DNA of 64,000 nucleotides from Marinicellulosiphila megalodicopiae (GTDB taxonomy: Bacteria > Pseudomonadota > Gammaproteobacteria > Pseudomonadales > Natronospirillaceae), in assembly GCF_045862395.1 (NCBI RefSeq), contig NZ_AP023087.1:186001-250000 (forward strand), in the 5' to 3' direction. This document shows positions 16,798 to 25,245 of this stretch, in pieces. Both the position numbers and the translations under genes were made by a program. The notes under the pieces were generated by a model. The model was not told the DNA's origin, searched no databases, and saw nothing but the letters and a program-made list of their open reading frames with translations. The stretch's first letter is position 1, and each line of letters starts with the position of its first letter.

Positions 16798-18834
16798 TTA
16801 TTCTCCAATTTTTCCGCCATCATCTTTACGGATCACAACGGTGGATGATCTTGCCAAAACAGTATTTCCAGGCGCACTTGTGGCATCTGTATTTTCTGGA
16901 TTTGGCCAGTTACCTGGGTGCTGAATATTCACAAACATCGTTGTGTTATCTGGTGACATTGCAATACCTGTTACCTCACAACCATTAGGCCCTACAAAAA
17001 AACGTTTTAAATTTGTTTGATTGTCAGCATTTATGTTTTGCATTTTTCCATCTTCATCTACTAAGGCAGATGGAATGACTGCTAACATTTGGTCATTGGT
17101 ATAACTGGTTACTTCGCCTGCACTGTTATCGGTTTGCACCCATAAAATTCCACGAGCATCAAATGCCAAACCATCTGGGCTTGCAAATTGATTCAGTGCT
17201 GACAAATCAGAAATATTGTAATCACTTGTTTCAGGGCTGCCGAATACAAAAATATCCCATGAAAAATCAACTTGGTTTTCACTTTCGTCCCAACGAATAA
17301 TATGGCCAAATTTATTATCTAAACGCGGGTTTGCGTAGTTAGTTCCAACATCTAATGTGCGTCTTGTGTTATTTGTCATTGTCATATAAACAGTACCTGT
17401 TACTGGATCAACTGCGCCCCACTCTGGACGATCCATTGGAGTAGCACCTAATAAATCTGCTGCGCCTGCTGTGTTTAAAATGATTTTTGCCAAACTTGCA
17501 AATGAATCTGATAATAGATTGCCGTTTTTATCGATGCTGGCTAATTCAAGTGCCAGCCATTTTGCATGTCCATTAATATTAAATTGAGCAACATACAGCG
17601 TCCCTTCGTCCATATATGATGCACCAGTAGCTAAACGGTCTGTTGGGTCGGCATCTGCGGCACTCCAGTTTTTTGCTGAAACAAATTTATAGACATATTC
17701 AAAACGAGAGTCGTGTCCAGAATAAAATACAACCGGTTTGCCTTCTGTTAATTTTCCAAAGGTGCAACCTTCATGTCTAAAACGACCAAGGGCGGTTCTT
17801 TTTTGTCCACGAGAATTTGGATTATACGGATCAATTTCTACAATATATCCGTGTCCATTTACTTCATTACGGTAGTCATCATTTGCAGTTGCGCCAATTG
17901 TTGATCCATCAAAACGGGTGAATTCATCTTGTAATTCACCTGCTAACCCTGCTGCAAATTCCCAGCCGTAACGTGTTTCATCATTAGCTATTCCTATACG
18001 ATCATCTGCTGTATTTCGGCCGCTTGTTTTAACAAAATAACCGGGCCAGTTTTCTTCACAAGTTAAATACGTGCCCCAAGGTGTCGTGCCGTTACCGCAG
18101 TTATTAAATGTGCCGCGAGCAATAGCTTGCCCTTGTGAAAATTTTGTTCTTAATAATTCTGCAGTAACAGGACCCGTTACATCAAATTCAGTTAAACCTG
18201 TAAAGCGACGATTGTGCTCATCATTTTTTACAACATTCCATTTTCCGTCCATTAACTTCACACGAACAACCGATACGCCATGCGCGTTTATTTCTAAGCG
18301 AGTTGCATCAACATACTCTGCAATTTCTGTTACTAATGGTTTTTCGCCAGTGGTTTGGTTTGCATATAATGCGTCGACATTTAAATATTCATGATTGATG
18401 CATAAAATGCCATCGGTTGATGAATCATTTAAAGGAAAAAAATGCATGCCGTCGTGGTTTTGACCCATTGCATTTTCTTGATCAAGTGCGCTCATTTGAT
18501 TGTTAGCATCAAACACTGAAGCATTATCATTTAATGCTTCTCCCCAAGGGGCTAATACTTGCGCGCTGTATCCTTGTGGAACCACAACGGCATCTGTTTT
18601 TGAGCCAGCAATGGATTCAAATCCTAATTTTAATGATGCGTTTTCTTCTGGTGTTTGTTCGTCATCGTCTTTACTTGCGCAAGAAGCCAGTCCTAATCCT
18701 AGTGCTGACATGCCACCCATAGCGGCGCCACCTTTTAAAACTTTACGGCGATTCACATGGGTTTCTAAAACTTTTGCAAATTCTGTATTACCGCTTTTAT
18801 TATAAATTGTAGGGTCAAATGTTTCTTTACTCAT
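16798..18834 (-). CDS. phoX: PhoX-family alkaline phosphatase, Tat-exported lipoprotein
   Basis: This is a secreted phosphatase of the PhoX (DUF839) family, which releases phosphate from organic esters using iron and calcium. The twin-arginine signal NRRKVLKGGAAMGG is followed by a hydrophobic stretch and a lipobox (GLASC), so it is likely a Tat lipoprotein. Family blocks are visible: LCINHEYLN, NCGNGTTPWGTYLTCEENW, RFRHEGCTFG, SGHDSRFEYVYKFVS and SPDGLAFDARGILWVQTD. I chose the ATG at 18834 because GGAG lies 8 bases upstream; a longer frame reaches 18888. About 678 residues, normal for the family. A Pho box lies 69 bp upstream of this start. Confidence 0.93.
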   Translation of the reverse strand: MSKETFDPTIYNKSGNTEFAKVLETHVNRRKVLKGGAAMGGMSALGLGLASCASKDDDEQTPEENASLKLGFESIAGSKTDAVVVPQGYSAQVLAPWGEALNDNASVFDANNQMSALDQENAMGQNHDGMHFFPLNDSSTDGILCINHEYLNVDALYANQTTGEKPLVTEIAEYVDATRLEINAHGVSVVRVKLMDGKWNVVKNDEHNRRFTGLTEFDVTGPVTAELLRTKFSQGQAIARGTFNNCGNGTTPWGTYLTCEENWPGYFVKTSGRNTADDRIGIANDETRYGWEFAAGLAGELQDEFTRFDGSTIGATANDDYRNEVNGHGYIVEIDPYNPNSRGQKRTALGRFRHEGCTFGKLTEGKPVVFYSGHDSRFEYVYKFVSAKNWSAADADPTDRLATGASYMDEGTLYVAQFNINGHAKWLALELASIDKNGNLLSDSFASLAKIILNTAGAADLLGATPMDRPEWGAVDPVTGTVYMTMTNNTRRTLDVGTNYANPRLDNKFGHIIRWDESENQVDFSWDIFVFGSPETSDYNISDLSALNQFASPDGLAFDARGILWVQTDNSAGEVTSYTNDQMLAVIPSALVDEDGKMQNINADNQTNLKRFFVGPNGCEVTGIAMSPDNTTMFVNIQHPGNWPNPENTDATSAPGNTVLARSSTVVIRKDDGGKIGE

Positions 18835-18902
18835 GTTGTCACTCCGAATTTTGATTAAGATATTGGGCGAATAATTATCGTGGGACAAACTAAATTTTTA
18901 GT

Positions 18903-18920
18903 ATGACAAACATGTGACAC
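18903..18920 (-). promoter_or_regulatory. PhoB-binding site (Pho box) of phoX
   Basis: On the minus strand the sequence is GTGTCACATGTTTGTCAT: two TGTCA repeats 11 bp apart, as in the PhoB consensus CTGTCAT-N4-CTGTCAT. It sits 69 bp upstream of the phoX start. It predicts induction under phosphate starvation. Confidence 0.75.
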
Positions 18921-19032
18921 TAATATGTGATTTATATGAATATTTGTATTCAGAATTATTAGACATTAAATATAAAATGAAGGTATCCATTTTTAGTGCT
19001 ACAAAATTTTATCACACTGTGTTTTACATCCA

Positions 19033-19055
19033 TAAAAAAAGGGAGCAATGCTCCC
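19033..19055 (-). terminator. Terminator of the lactate dehydrogenase gene
   Basis: GGGAGC-AAT-GCTCCC forms a perfect 6-bp stem followed, on the minus strand, by seven T. Confidence 0.85.
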
Positions 19056-19078
19056 TAAAGATAGTTCTAAGTTTTATA

Positions 19079-20032
19079 TCATTCAACTTGTAAAGTGGCG
19101 TATTGCTCTTTTAAAATATTTGCACTTTCCACAAGTTGTTGTTGTTCTTCAGTTGACAAATGAATATTAGGCATCAACTGCGCACCATCTTTTGACACTA
19201 TACAGGGTAATGAAATACACACATCGTCTATTCCATGTTGTCCTGTAATTAATCGCGAAACAGTAAGTAGTGATTTTTTGTCTTTGATTATAGCGCTCAC
19301 AATTTTTACTAGGGCCATACCAATTGCAAAATAGGTAGAGCCTTTAGCTTCGATAATTTTATAAGCAGAGCGTTGTACGTTTTCGGTGATGCTTGCTTTT
19401 TCGGCTTGTGTTAAAGGCTCGGTTAATGAATATTGATCAATATCAATACAGCCAATACTTGCAATGGACCAGGCTGTAAATTCTGAATCACCGTGCTCAC
19501 CAAGTACATAAGCATGAACGTTATGAATGTCTACTTTCATGCGATCTGCTAAGTAATAACGTAATCGTGCTGAGTCTAAAACAGTACCTGACCCAAATAC
19601 TCGGTTAGCAGGTAGGCCGGTTCGCTCTAATACCACTTTGGTTAAAATATCCACAGGATTTGAGACAACCAAAATAACGCCTTTTGGATCTTGGCTTTTT
19701 ATGTCATCTGCAATGCTGCACATAATTTTTTGATTACGTTTTAATAAGTTTAAACGGCTTTCGTCTGGGCGTTGTTTTGAGCCTGCGGTAATGACAATGA
19801 CATCGGCATCGGCATAATCCTCAATGCCACCTGCACGCATTTTTGTGGTTGGCATAAAACAAAAGCCTTGAGCTAAATCTAATACCTGTCCTTCACTTAA
19901 TGCTTGATTGCTGTCGACGATTACAATTTCTTCAAAATCGCCAGTTTGAGCTAATGCAAAAGCGAAGGTTGCGCCAACACTGCCTGCGCCGACGATGACG
20001 ATTTTACGTTGTTGCCATGGATTGTGTGGCAT
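19079..20032 (-). CDS. ldh: L-lactate dehydrogenase (NAD-dependent)
   Basis: The enzyme interconverts pyruvate and L-lactate with NADH. The NAD-binding GAGSVGATFAFAL (about 15-27) and the Asp ending the second strand (IVIVDSN) are present. TAGSKQRPDESRL has Q at the substrate-specificity position, where malate dehydrogenases have R. SNPVDILT, GSGTVLDSARLR and the catalytic histidine block GEHGDSEFTAWS follow. Its 317 residues are standard for Bacillus-type LDH. Single gene with an upstream AGGA and a strong terminator, divergent from mntP. It implies fermentative lactate production or pyruvate balancing. Confidence 0.95.
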   Translation of the reverse strand: MPHNPWQQRKIVIVGAGSVGATFAFALAQTGDFEEIVIVDSNQALSEGQVLDLAQGFCFMPTTKMRAGGIEDYADADVIVITAGSKQRPDESRLNLLKRNQKIMCSIADDIKSQDPKGVILVVSNPVDILTKVVLERTGLPANRVFGSGTVLDSARLRYYLADRMKVDIHNVHAYVLGEHGDSEFTAWSIASIGCIDIDQYSLTEPLTQAEKASITENVQRSAYKIIEAKGSTYFAIGMALVKIVSAIIKDKKSLLTVSRLITGQHGIDDVCISLPCIVSKDGAQLMPNIHLSTEEQQQLVESANILKEQYATLQVE

Positions 20033-20092
20033 GGTTTTGTCCTCATAAATTAGTAATGTTGATTATTTTAGGCTTGTATTTTGGTTTGCACT

Positions 20093-20155
20093 ATACCAAC
20101 AAGTGATAGGTTTTCATTGATTAATGTAGAGGTAATCAATGTAGGTTGTTGGTAT
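20093..20155 (+). promoter_or_regulatory. Nested hairpin in the mntP leader
   Basis: Outer arms ATACCAACAA (20093-20102) and TTGTTGGTAT (20146-20155) are perfect 10-bp inverts. Inside lie inner arms CATTGATTA (20115-20123) and TAATCAATG (20133-20141), a perfect 9-bp stem with a 9-nt loop. It ends 40 bp before the mntP start. It could be an RNA leader structure or paired operator half-sites. I could not match it to the yybP-ykoY manganese riboswitch core. Confidence 0.6.
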
Positions 20156-20195
20156 GATTTACGCGCAAAATTTAGTGATAATTAAGGTAGACAAA

Positions 20196-20735
20196 ATGTT
20201 TGAGATTTTAATATTGGCATTAGCGTTAAGCATGGATGCGTTTGCAGTTTCCATTGGATTAGGCTCTAAGCAGCATAAACCTCTAAAGGTTATGGCATTA
20301 ATGGCCGCCACGTATTTTGGTATATTTCAAGGTGTTATGCCATTACTTGGTTATTTAGGTGGTCGTGGTGTGTTTGGTTGGATCGAATCTTTTGCACCTT
20401 GGGTGGCTTGGTTTTTATTGATGTTAATTGGCGCAAAAATGATTTATGAATCGTTTGCAGAAGGCATTGAAGAAGATTTATCTAATATTACCCACAAAGT
20501 GATGCTCACTTTAGCCATAGCAACAAGCATCGATGCCATGGCCGCTGGGTTCTCGCTGACATTAATGGCCATCAATCCGTTTTTGGCTTGTTTGATTATA
20601 GGTGTCATTACTTTTTTATTTAGTGCGCTAGGTGTGATTGTGGGTAAGGTAAGTGGTACTTGGCTTGAAAGTAAAGCGGAATTATTAGGTGGCGTGGTAT
20701 TGATTTTAATTGGGTTTAAAATTTTATTATTTTAG
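20196..20735 (+). CDS. mntP: Manganese efflux pump MntP
   Basis: MntP exports Mn2+ from the cytoplasm. The protein opens MFEILILALALSMDAFAVSI, where the Asp in SMDAFA is a conserved family residue, and repeats the motif in ATSIDAMAAGFSL, the second half of the internal duplication. Six membrane segments are visible and the 179 residues match the usual 180-190. I chose the ATG at 20196 because family members begin right before SMDAFA and AAGG lies upstream; a longer frame reaches 20154. Single gene, divergent from ldh, preceded by the nested hairpin described separately. Confidence 0.94.
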   Translation: MFEILILALALSMDAFAVSIGLGSKQHKPLKVMALMAATYFGIFQGVMPLLGYLGGRGVFGWIESFAPWVAWFLLMLIGAKMIYESFAEGIEEDLSNITHKVMLTLAIATSIDAMAAGFSLTLMAINPFLACLIIGVITFLFSALGVIVGKVSGTWLESKAELLGGVVLILIGFKILLF

Positions 20736-20773
20736 CTGTTTAGATTATTCAATTTTAAGAATAACCTAAACAG
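20736..20773. terminator. Long hairpin between convergent genes
   Basis: CTGTTTAGATTATTC and GAATAACCTAAACAG form a 15-bp stem with one mismatch around an 8-nt loop, right after the mntP stop. T-rich flanks are modest, but the position suits a bidirectional terminator. Confidence 0.65.
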
Positions 20774-20784
20774 TCTGAAGTAAT

Positions 20785-21726
20785 TTATTTGATAGGGAAA
20801 CAAATATTAGTCATTAAATCTTTCGCTTCGGTATCTTTTGGGCTATTAACATAAACTTCATAAGGGTGTATTTTTTTAAATTGTTTAATTTTTTTATAGC
20901 GTAACATTCCCATTGCTGTGGCCCATGCATTACCAACAAATTTGTAATCCCCAGTGTGTTTAATAGCAAATGCTTGATGAGTAGCAATGGTGCCTTGCGT
21001 AAATTTTGGGTCACTAAATGCTATATATTCGTCAAAAGCTAAAGCACTTATAAAATGACAACGCCCTTTGGCTAAGTCGAATTTTTTATAAATAGCAATG
21101 ACTTTGGAAGGCTGGGGAATGGATTTAGACTCGATCATTCCGTGCAATGTATCAAAATCTTCTGACATCACTTGGCCGATATCTTTCACATCACATTGTT
21201 TTTCAATACCAATATAATACATAGCGGGTACTTTGATATTTTCTTGTATCTCAATAGATGAATGCACTGTTTTGTTTTCAGCTAATTCTTTAAGCATAGT
21301 CAACCCACGAATATAATCGTTGCCGATCAGTGCGATCATCATGTTTTTCATCCAAAACATAAAAAATGGTAATGAGCTGTCCATTGCCCAAGTAATATGA
21401 CACTGACCTTCTATTTGTTTGAAATCAAAGCTTGTTTTACTGCTGCTTTTCCAGGGTTTTAAGAATTCCAAATCATAATCTATGCGTTTATTTTCAACAA
21501 TATTGGTGATGTGCATATTGCCAGATCCTATATGTGTGCCGGTCCAATGTTGAGCGTGCCCTACTTCATACGGAGGCAATTGCACAACAACAGGACAGGT
21601 AGGTTCTTGGCACAACCAAGGAGACCAAGTGCGCCAAGTATTAAAGTCGGACACAATTTTAAACACTTCGCTTACGGGTGCATCAATGACCATGGTGCGT
21701 TCTAGGGTTAACTTTACGTCAAACAT
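20785..21726 (-). CDS. SRPBCC (polyketide cyclase-like) domain fused to a GyrI-like domain
   Basis: The protein has 313 residues in two parts. Residues 1-150 show the SRPBCC ligand-binding fold: TMVIDAPVSEVFKIVSDFNTWRTWSPW, then a beta-rich stretch and a long C-terminal helix (NDYIRGLTMLKELAE). Residues 160-313 resemble the GyrI-like/AraC effector-binding fold (VPAMYYIGIEKQCDV, KGRCHFISALAFDE, YEVYVNSPKDTE). Similar two-domain proteins are common in marine Gammaproteobacteria and have no firm function; both parts bind small hydrophobic ligands in other proteins. Single gene with AGGAA upstream. Confidence 0.78.
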   Translation of the reverse strand: MFDVKLTLERTMVIDAPVSEVFKIVSDFNTWRTWSPWLCQEPTCPVVVQLPPYEVGHAQHWTGTHIGSGNMHITNIVENKRIDYDLEFLKPWKSSSKTSFDFKQIEGQCHITWAMDSSLPFFMFWMKNMMIALIGNDYIRGLTMLKELAENKTVHSSIEIQENIKVPAMYYIGIEKQCDVKDIGQVMSEDFDTLHGMIESKSIPQPSKVIAIYKKFDLAKGRCHFISALAFDEYIAFSDPKFTQGTIATHQAFAIKHTGDYKFVGNAWATAMGMLRYKKIKQFKKIHPYEVYVNSPKDTEAKDLMTNICFPIK

Positions 21727-21937
21727 ATTGGTTCCTGTCGTTTAATTATTGATCAAATTGAACTTGATTGTAGGAGAGTTCACCTAAAAATCCAATGGTT
21801 ATTTTAAAAAAATAATCATAGAAAATAATAAAAATAAACCCAGTAAATCCTTATAAATTGACATTAACAAAACATCAATATTTTTAAGAGTTAAAATTAA
21901 GGTAAAATACTTGTCGATAAATCAAAATTATTCTTCC

Positions 21938-21971
21938 AAGGCTAAACCCAAGGCTAAACCCAAGGCTAAAC
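21938..21971 (+). repeat. 12-bp tandem repeat that carries the ribosome binding site
   Basis: AAGGCTAAACCC is present nearly three times and runs into the ATG at 21973. Each unit contains AAGG, so the last copy acts as the Shine-Dalgarno element of the following gene. Confidence 0.8.
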
Positions 21972-21972
21972 A

Positions 21973-22326
21973 ATGAGAGACAATTCACAAATTATTGCAC
22001 GATTACGAGAACGCATCCCTAAATTTGAATGCGTTAAAGGGTGTCATGATTGTTGTGGTCCTGTTACTACGTCCTCTGAAGAAATGGCACGTTTGCCAGT
22101 AAAAACTGAGGCAGAGCACACAGCCGCTCTTAATGAATATAACTGCGTACATCTTGGGCCAAATGGCTGCACAGTTTATGGTGAGCGTCCTTTAATTTGT
22201 CGATTGTTTGGAACCACAGAAAAAATGCCCTGCCCAAATGATCGTCGCCCAGAGGAAATGATTGATGAACAAACCGAAAAACAAATTCATCATTATATTG
22301 CAACTACACGACAGGTATTGGTTTGA
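21973..22326 (+). CDS. YkgJ-family cysteine-cluster protein
   Basis: This is a 117-residue member of the zinc/iron-chelating cysteine-cluster family (YkgJ/UPF0153). The cysteine pattern is visible as CVKGCHDCCGPV near the N-terminus, then NCVHLGPNGCTVYGERPLICRLFG, and a final CP. The function in bacteria is not established; metal binding is the family expectation. Both ends of the gene lie in tandem repeats: the start carries its ribosome site in a 12-bp repeat, and the stop codon lies in the first unit of another repeat, so slippage could alter either end. Confidence 0.88.
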   Translation: MRDNSQIIARLRERIPKFECVKGCHDCCGPVTTSSEEMARLPVKTEAEHTAALNEYNCVHLGPNGCTVYGERPLICRLFGTTEKMPCPNDRRPEEMIDEQTEKQIHHYIATTRQVLV

Positions 22327-22364
22327 GGTATTGGTTTGAGGTCTTGGTTTTAGATTTTGGTTTG
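22313..22364 (+). repeat. Tandem repeat across the end of the YkgJ-like gene
   Basis: AGGTATTGGTTTG occurs twice, followed by two diverged copies (AGGTCTTGGTTT, AGATTTTGGTTTG). The stop codon lies in the first copy. Confidence 0.75.
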
Positions 22365-22440
22365 AAATCAATTTAACACCCAATTAAGCATACAAATAAT
22401 TACTTAATGTTTTATGATGATTCGCGATAACATACTAACT

Positions 22441-22492
22441 GTTTCTGATACTAATTGTTTCTGATAATAATTGTTCAGGAAATAATTGTTCA
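22441..22492 (+). repeat. Short degenerate tandem repeat upstream of the solute-binding gene
   Basis: GTTTCTGATACTAATT is followed by GTTTCTGATAATAATT, then by AATTGTTCAGGAAATAATTGTTCA. It lies in the 190-bp leader of the next gene and may include promoter DNA. Confidence 0.55.
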
Positions 22493-22518
22493 ACCTACTT
22501 TAATTATTAAGGAATTGC

Positions 22519-23784
22519 ATGAAATCAATGTACTTTACTTTATTTACTATTATTAACCTGTTTGCATCAAGCTGTTCTGATGATGCTAAGCATTCTCCCC
22601 CTGCAACCCCCACTACTACGTTAAGTGTCGGGGGGTTCAATAACGCTCCAAATTATATAATGGACAACCAAGCGCGTATTGAAAATAGGCTCAACCTCAA
22701 ACTAAATATTACTGATAATAATTGGAGTGTTCATCACACTGCGTTAAGTGCTAATTTATACGAGTCGCCTCAATTTCTGAATGACATTGAATTTATAGAC
22801 GCAGGCATGCTGGCAGGCTATTTACATAATGAAAACTTAATGGATTTAACCGATAAATTTGAGCCAATAAAAAATAACTTCCCGGATTTTTCTGTCGCTC
22901 ATGGAATAAATGATGAATCAAAACAAATCGCTGTTCCATTTGAATTAGGCCCTGGTGTTGCAATATATCGAAGAGCGTATATGGAAGACATCAATCAAAA
23001 TTTAGCCGATGTCATGGCCACTTGGGAAAGTTGGTTAGAATACGGAAGAATGTTAAAACAAGATCATAATGTCTATTTAATTGCAAATTCTGCTGGAGTT
23101 GCTCGTGCAATTATTTATTCAGATATCAAAGAAAATACAGGTGTATATTTTGGTGAGAATAATGAAATTTTAGTTGAAACCGATCGATTTAAAACGGCAT
23201 TTCAAATTGCCAAAATCTTAACTGAAGAAGAGCTAGCAGAAAATTTAGGTATGTGGAATTCAAATTGGTATGAAGGGTTTAATAATGCAAGCTTCGCAAT
23301 GGAGTTTCAAGGAGCATGGTTGTTGCAAAGCTTGGCAGATTGGATTGCCGAAGACACTGCTGGACAATGGGGTGTGAGTCATTTACCCAATGGAATTCAT
23401 ATGGCATGGGGCGGTACCTATTTAGCAATTTCAAATAACAGTAAAGAAAAAGACGCCGCATGGGAATTAGTGAACTACTTAATTGAATCTCAAAATCAAC
23501 TGGATATTTATCAACAAATATTTACTTTTCCAGCAAACTTGCTTACTTATAGTGATGCGTATTTTGATCAAAGCAATCCATTTTTAAATCATCAAAAAGA
23601 CAGAAAAATTTATGCTGAAGTAGCATTGAATATTAAACCTGCAAAATATCATAGATTAAATAATGTAGCCGAGACACAGGTAATGAATTATGCGCTCACT
23701 TCAGTATTAAATGGTAGCGCGACCATTGATGAAGCACTTGCTACTGCTGCAAAAAATATTCAACTGAGACTTGATGAAAAGTAA
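22519..23784 (+). CDS. Extracellular solute-binding lipoprotein (ABC sugar-type), orphan
   Basis: This is a family 1 solute-binding protein of 421 residues. The signal ends in a lipobox (NLFASSC), so it is membrane-anchored. Family features include QIAVPFELGPGVAIYRRAYM (the 'permits domain closure' region), WESWLEYGRMLKQDHN, and MEFQGAWLLQSLADW followed by WGVSHLPNG and WGGTYLAISNNSKEKDAAWELV. Sugars or oligosaccharides are the likely ligands. No permease or ATPase gene is adjacent, so it is an orphan or works with components encoded elsewhere. AAGGA lies upstream and a strong terminator follows. Confidence 0.85.
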   Translation: MKSMYFTLFTIINLFASSCSDDAKHSPPATPTTTLSVGGFNNAPNYIMDNQARIENRLNLKLNITDNNWSVHHTALSANLYESPQFLNDIEFIDAGMLAGYLHNENLMDLTDKFEPIKNNFPDFSVAHGINDESKQIAVPFELGPGVAIYRRAYMEDINQNLADVMATWESWLEYGRMLKQDHNVYLIANSAGVARAIIYSDIKENTGVYFGENNEILVETDRFKTAFQIAKILTEEELAENLGMWNSNWYEGFNNASFAMEFQGAWLLQSLADWIAEDTAGQWGVSHLPNGIHMAWGGTYLAISNNSKEKDAAWELVNYLIESQNQLDIYQQIFTFPANLLTYSDAYFDQSNPFLNHQKDRKIYAEVALNIKPAKYHRLNNVAETQVMNYALTSVLNGSATIDEALATAAKNIQLRLDEK

Positions 23785-23826
23785 AAAAAGATTGAGATGC
23801 TAATTTACTTAGCATCTCAATCTTTT
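23783..23826 (+). terminator. Strong intrinsic terminator
   Basis: A perfect 18-bp stem (AAAAGATTGAGATGCTAA with its complement) around TTTAC starts at the stop codon of the solute-binding gene and ends in TTTT. Confidence 0.9.
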
Positions 23827-23997
23827 CTATATTCTAAATCTATTTAGTCAATATCATATCAAATCCTCTCAAATTGTAATCAAAAGCGATAAGCAACAAC
23901 TTTTATTATTTCTAATCTGAGTTTAATTCAATGAATCACTTCGCCTAATTCAGCAAATCGGTTAAAATCTTAAAATTATTCAATAGAGAAGTAGATT

Positions 23998-24321
23998 ATG
24001 GGTTTTATTAAATTTTTCATCATTCTGTTATTTATCGCATTTGGGATTGGCGTACTGTCTAAACCTGATGAGCAATCTTTAAAAGATATGTATTATCAGA
24101 AAATCTTAAATGACGTGCAGCAAATTAACGAAGACGATAACCTGTTAAGTGGCGCATTAAAAGTTGCTTGTATTTTAACCAAAGATGATTGTGCACAAAG
24201 TATTGTGGATAATTTAAACATTCAAAGTACCGATTATTTCGCAATGAAACTTGCTAAAGTTCAGATTCAAAGTAATGAAAATATTTGTTTAGGTGTGTTT
24301 AATACTTGGAAATGTTTTTAA
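23998..24321 (+). CDS. Small membrane-anchored hypothetical protein
   Basis: This 107-residue protein has one N-terminal membrane segment (FIKFFIILLFIAFGIGVL) and a soluble tail with four cysteines (VACILTKDDCAQS near the middle, NICLGVFNTWKCF at the end), suggesting two disulfides in the periplasm. It loosely resembles DUF4359-type proteins, but I cannot confirm this. GAGAAG lies upstream at a good distance. It stands alone. Confidence 0.65.
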   Translation: MGFIKFFIILLFIAFGIGVLSKPDEQSLKDMYYQKILNDVQQINEDDNLLSGALKVACILTKDDCAQSIVDNLNIQSTDYFAMKLAKVQIQSNENICLGVFNTWKCF

Positions 24322-24488
24322 GTAATTAATATCATTGAGGCAGGCTCAATTTATAAAAATCTAAAATGTATATTTTAAAATCAGATTGAAAATTGTATGC
24401 TAAGTTTTTAGAATGCTTAGGGTTTTGACTTTGATACTTAATTTTTTATTTGCTTTATTTAAAATATTATATCTGTAACTGTAAAAAA

Positions 24489-24514
24489 TCCTCGATTTTG
24501 GTCGAGGACTTTTT
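24489..24514. terminator. Hairpin terminator
   Basis: TCCTCGA and TCGAGGA form a perfect 7-bp stem around TTTTGG with T runs on both sides. On the minus strand it sits just after the FG-GAP remnant and is probably that gene's original terminator. Confidence 0.8.
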
Positions 24515-24536
24515 TAGTTTTTTGAATTGGGTTGGT

Positions 24537-25140
24537 TTAAATTGTTGACAGCCATAAATAATATAGGCTTTACCTGCTTAAAATTTATCATTAGTGTCAT
24601 GTTTGTAAGTATCGGTTATAAAGTCAGGAATCCCATCATCTTTGATGCCATTCAAGCCAGAAATACTTTTCGAGAATTGGTCATTTTTTAATTTTCAATT
24701 AATGATAACGTTTTGCTCTGCAGTCATATCAAATATATCTAACGAGCTATACCAACCGCTGGCTGAGCCAAAAGTAAAAAATACACGGCAAGCATTCTCA
24801 ACTTTATCTATTTCAGATTCAGTTAAATCATCAATGCCATCCTCGTTAAACTCTTTAATTGCACTTAACTCAAAAACAGTGACATCTAACATTGTTTCAC
24901 CGTTTAATATAAGTCCATTACTGCCTTCTAATAATTCGACATCAATTTTTTCTAAATCTTCTAGTCCAAATACAATATAAGCAGTACATGAGGTTAAATG
25001 ACTTTCATTACCAAAACTGCATCATCTATTTCATTTACCCAGCCAGTATTCTTCCCATAAAAAATATCATTTAAAGAGCTACTTCGAAATGCAAAACCCT
25101 CATTTTCATCATGATGTCTTAACCTCTGCAAAGTAAGCAA
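24537..25140 (-). pseudogene. Remnant of an FG-GAP (integrin alpha-like) repeat protein
   Basis: Minus-strand translation gives pieces of FG-GAP repeats in different frames. One piece has SLNDIFYGKNTGWVNEID. Another has TSCTAYIVFGLEDLEKIDVE followed by LLEGSNGLILNGE and then IKEFNEDGIDDL. A third has GLNGIKDDGIPDFITDTYKH. After an in-frame stop comes AGKAYIIYG. The D-x-N-x-DG-x-D-D calcium loops and the YIVFG strand are the family marks. At least one frameshift (about 25010) and internal stops separate the pieces, and there is no start. Such proteins are large surface or secreted beta-propellers. Only the 3' part is left. The region 24322-25527 has no intact gene. Confidence 0.65.
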
Positions 25141-25245
25141 TTAATAAACCCATTAATGTGCTAACCAGCGACTTTTCAATCAAAGGTGGGAAGTTTTGAC
25201 TTAAATGTTACGCCAGTAGGCGAAAACACATAAGGTGCCATTTAA

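Noticed and set aside
16742..16924. Short plus-strand frame of 60 codons
   Set aside because: It overlaps the terminator and the C-terminal end of phoX on the other strand.
20093..20155. yybP-ykoY manganese riboswitch
   Set aside because: The conserved core of that riboswitch is not visible; only the stems are. Kept as an unassigned structure.
24642..24980. Plus-strand frame of 112 codons
   Set aside because: It is antisense to the FG-GAP remnant, which explains the codon pattern; no ribosome site.
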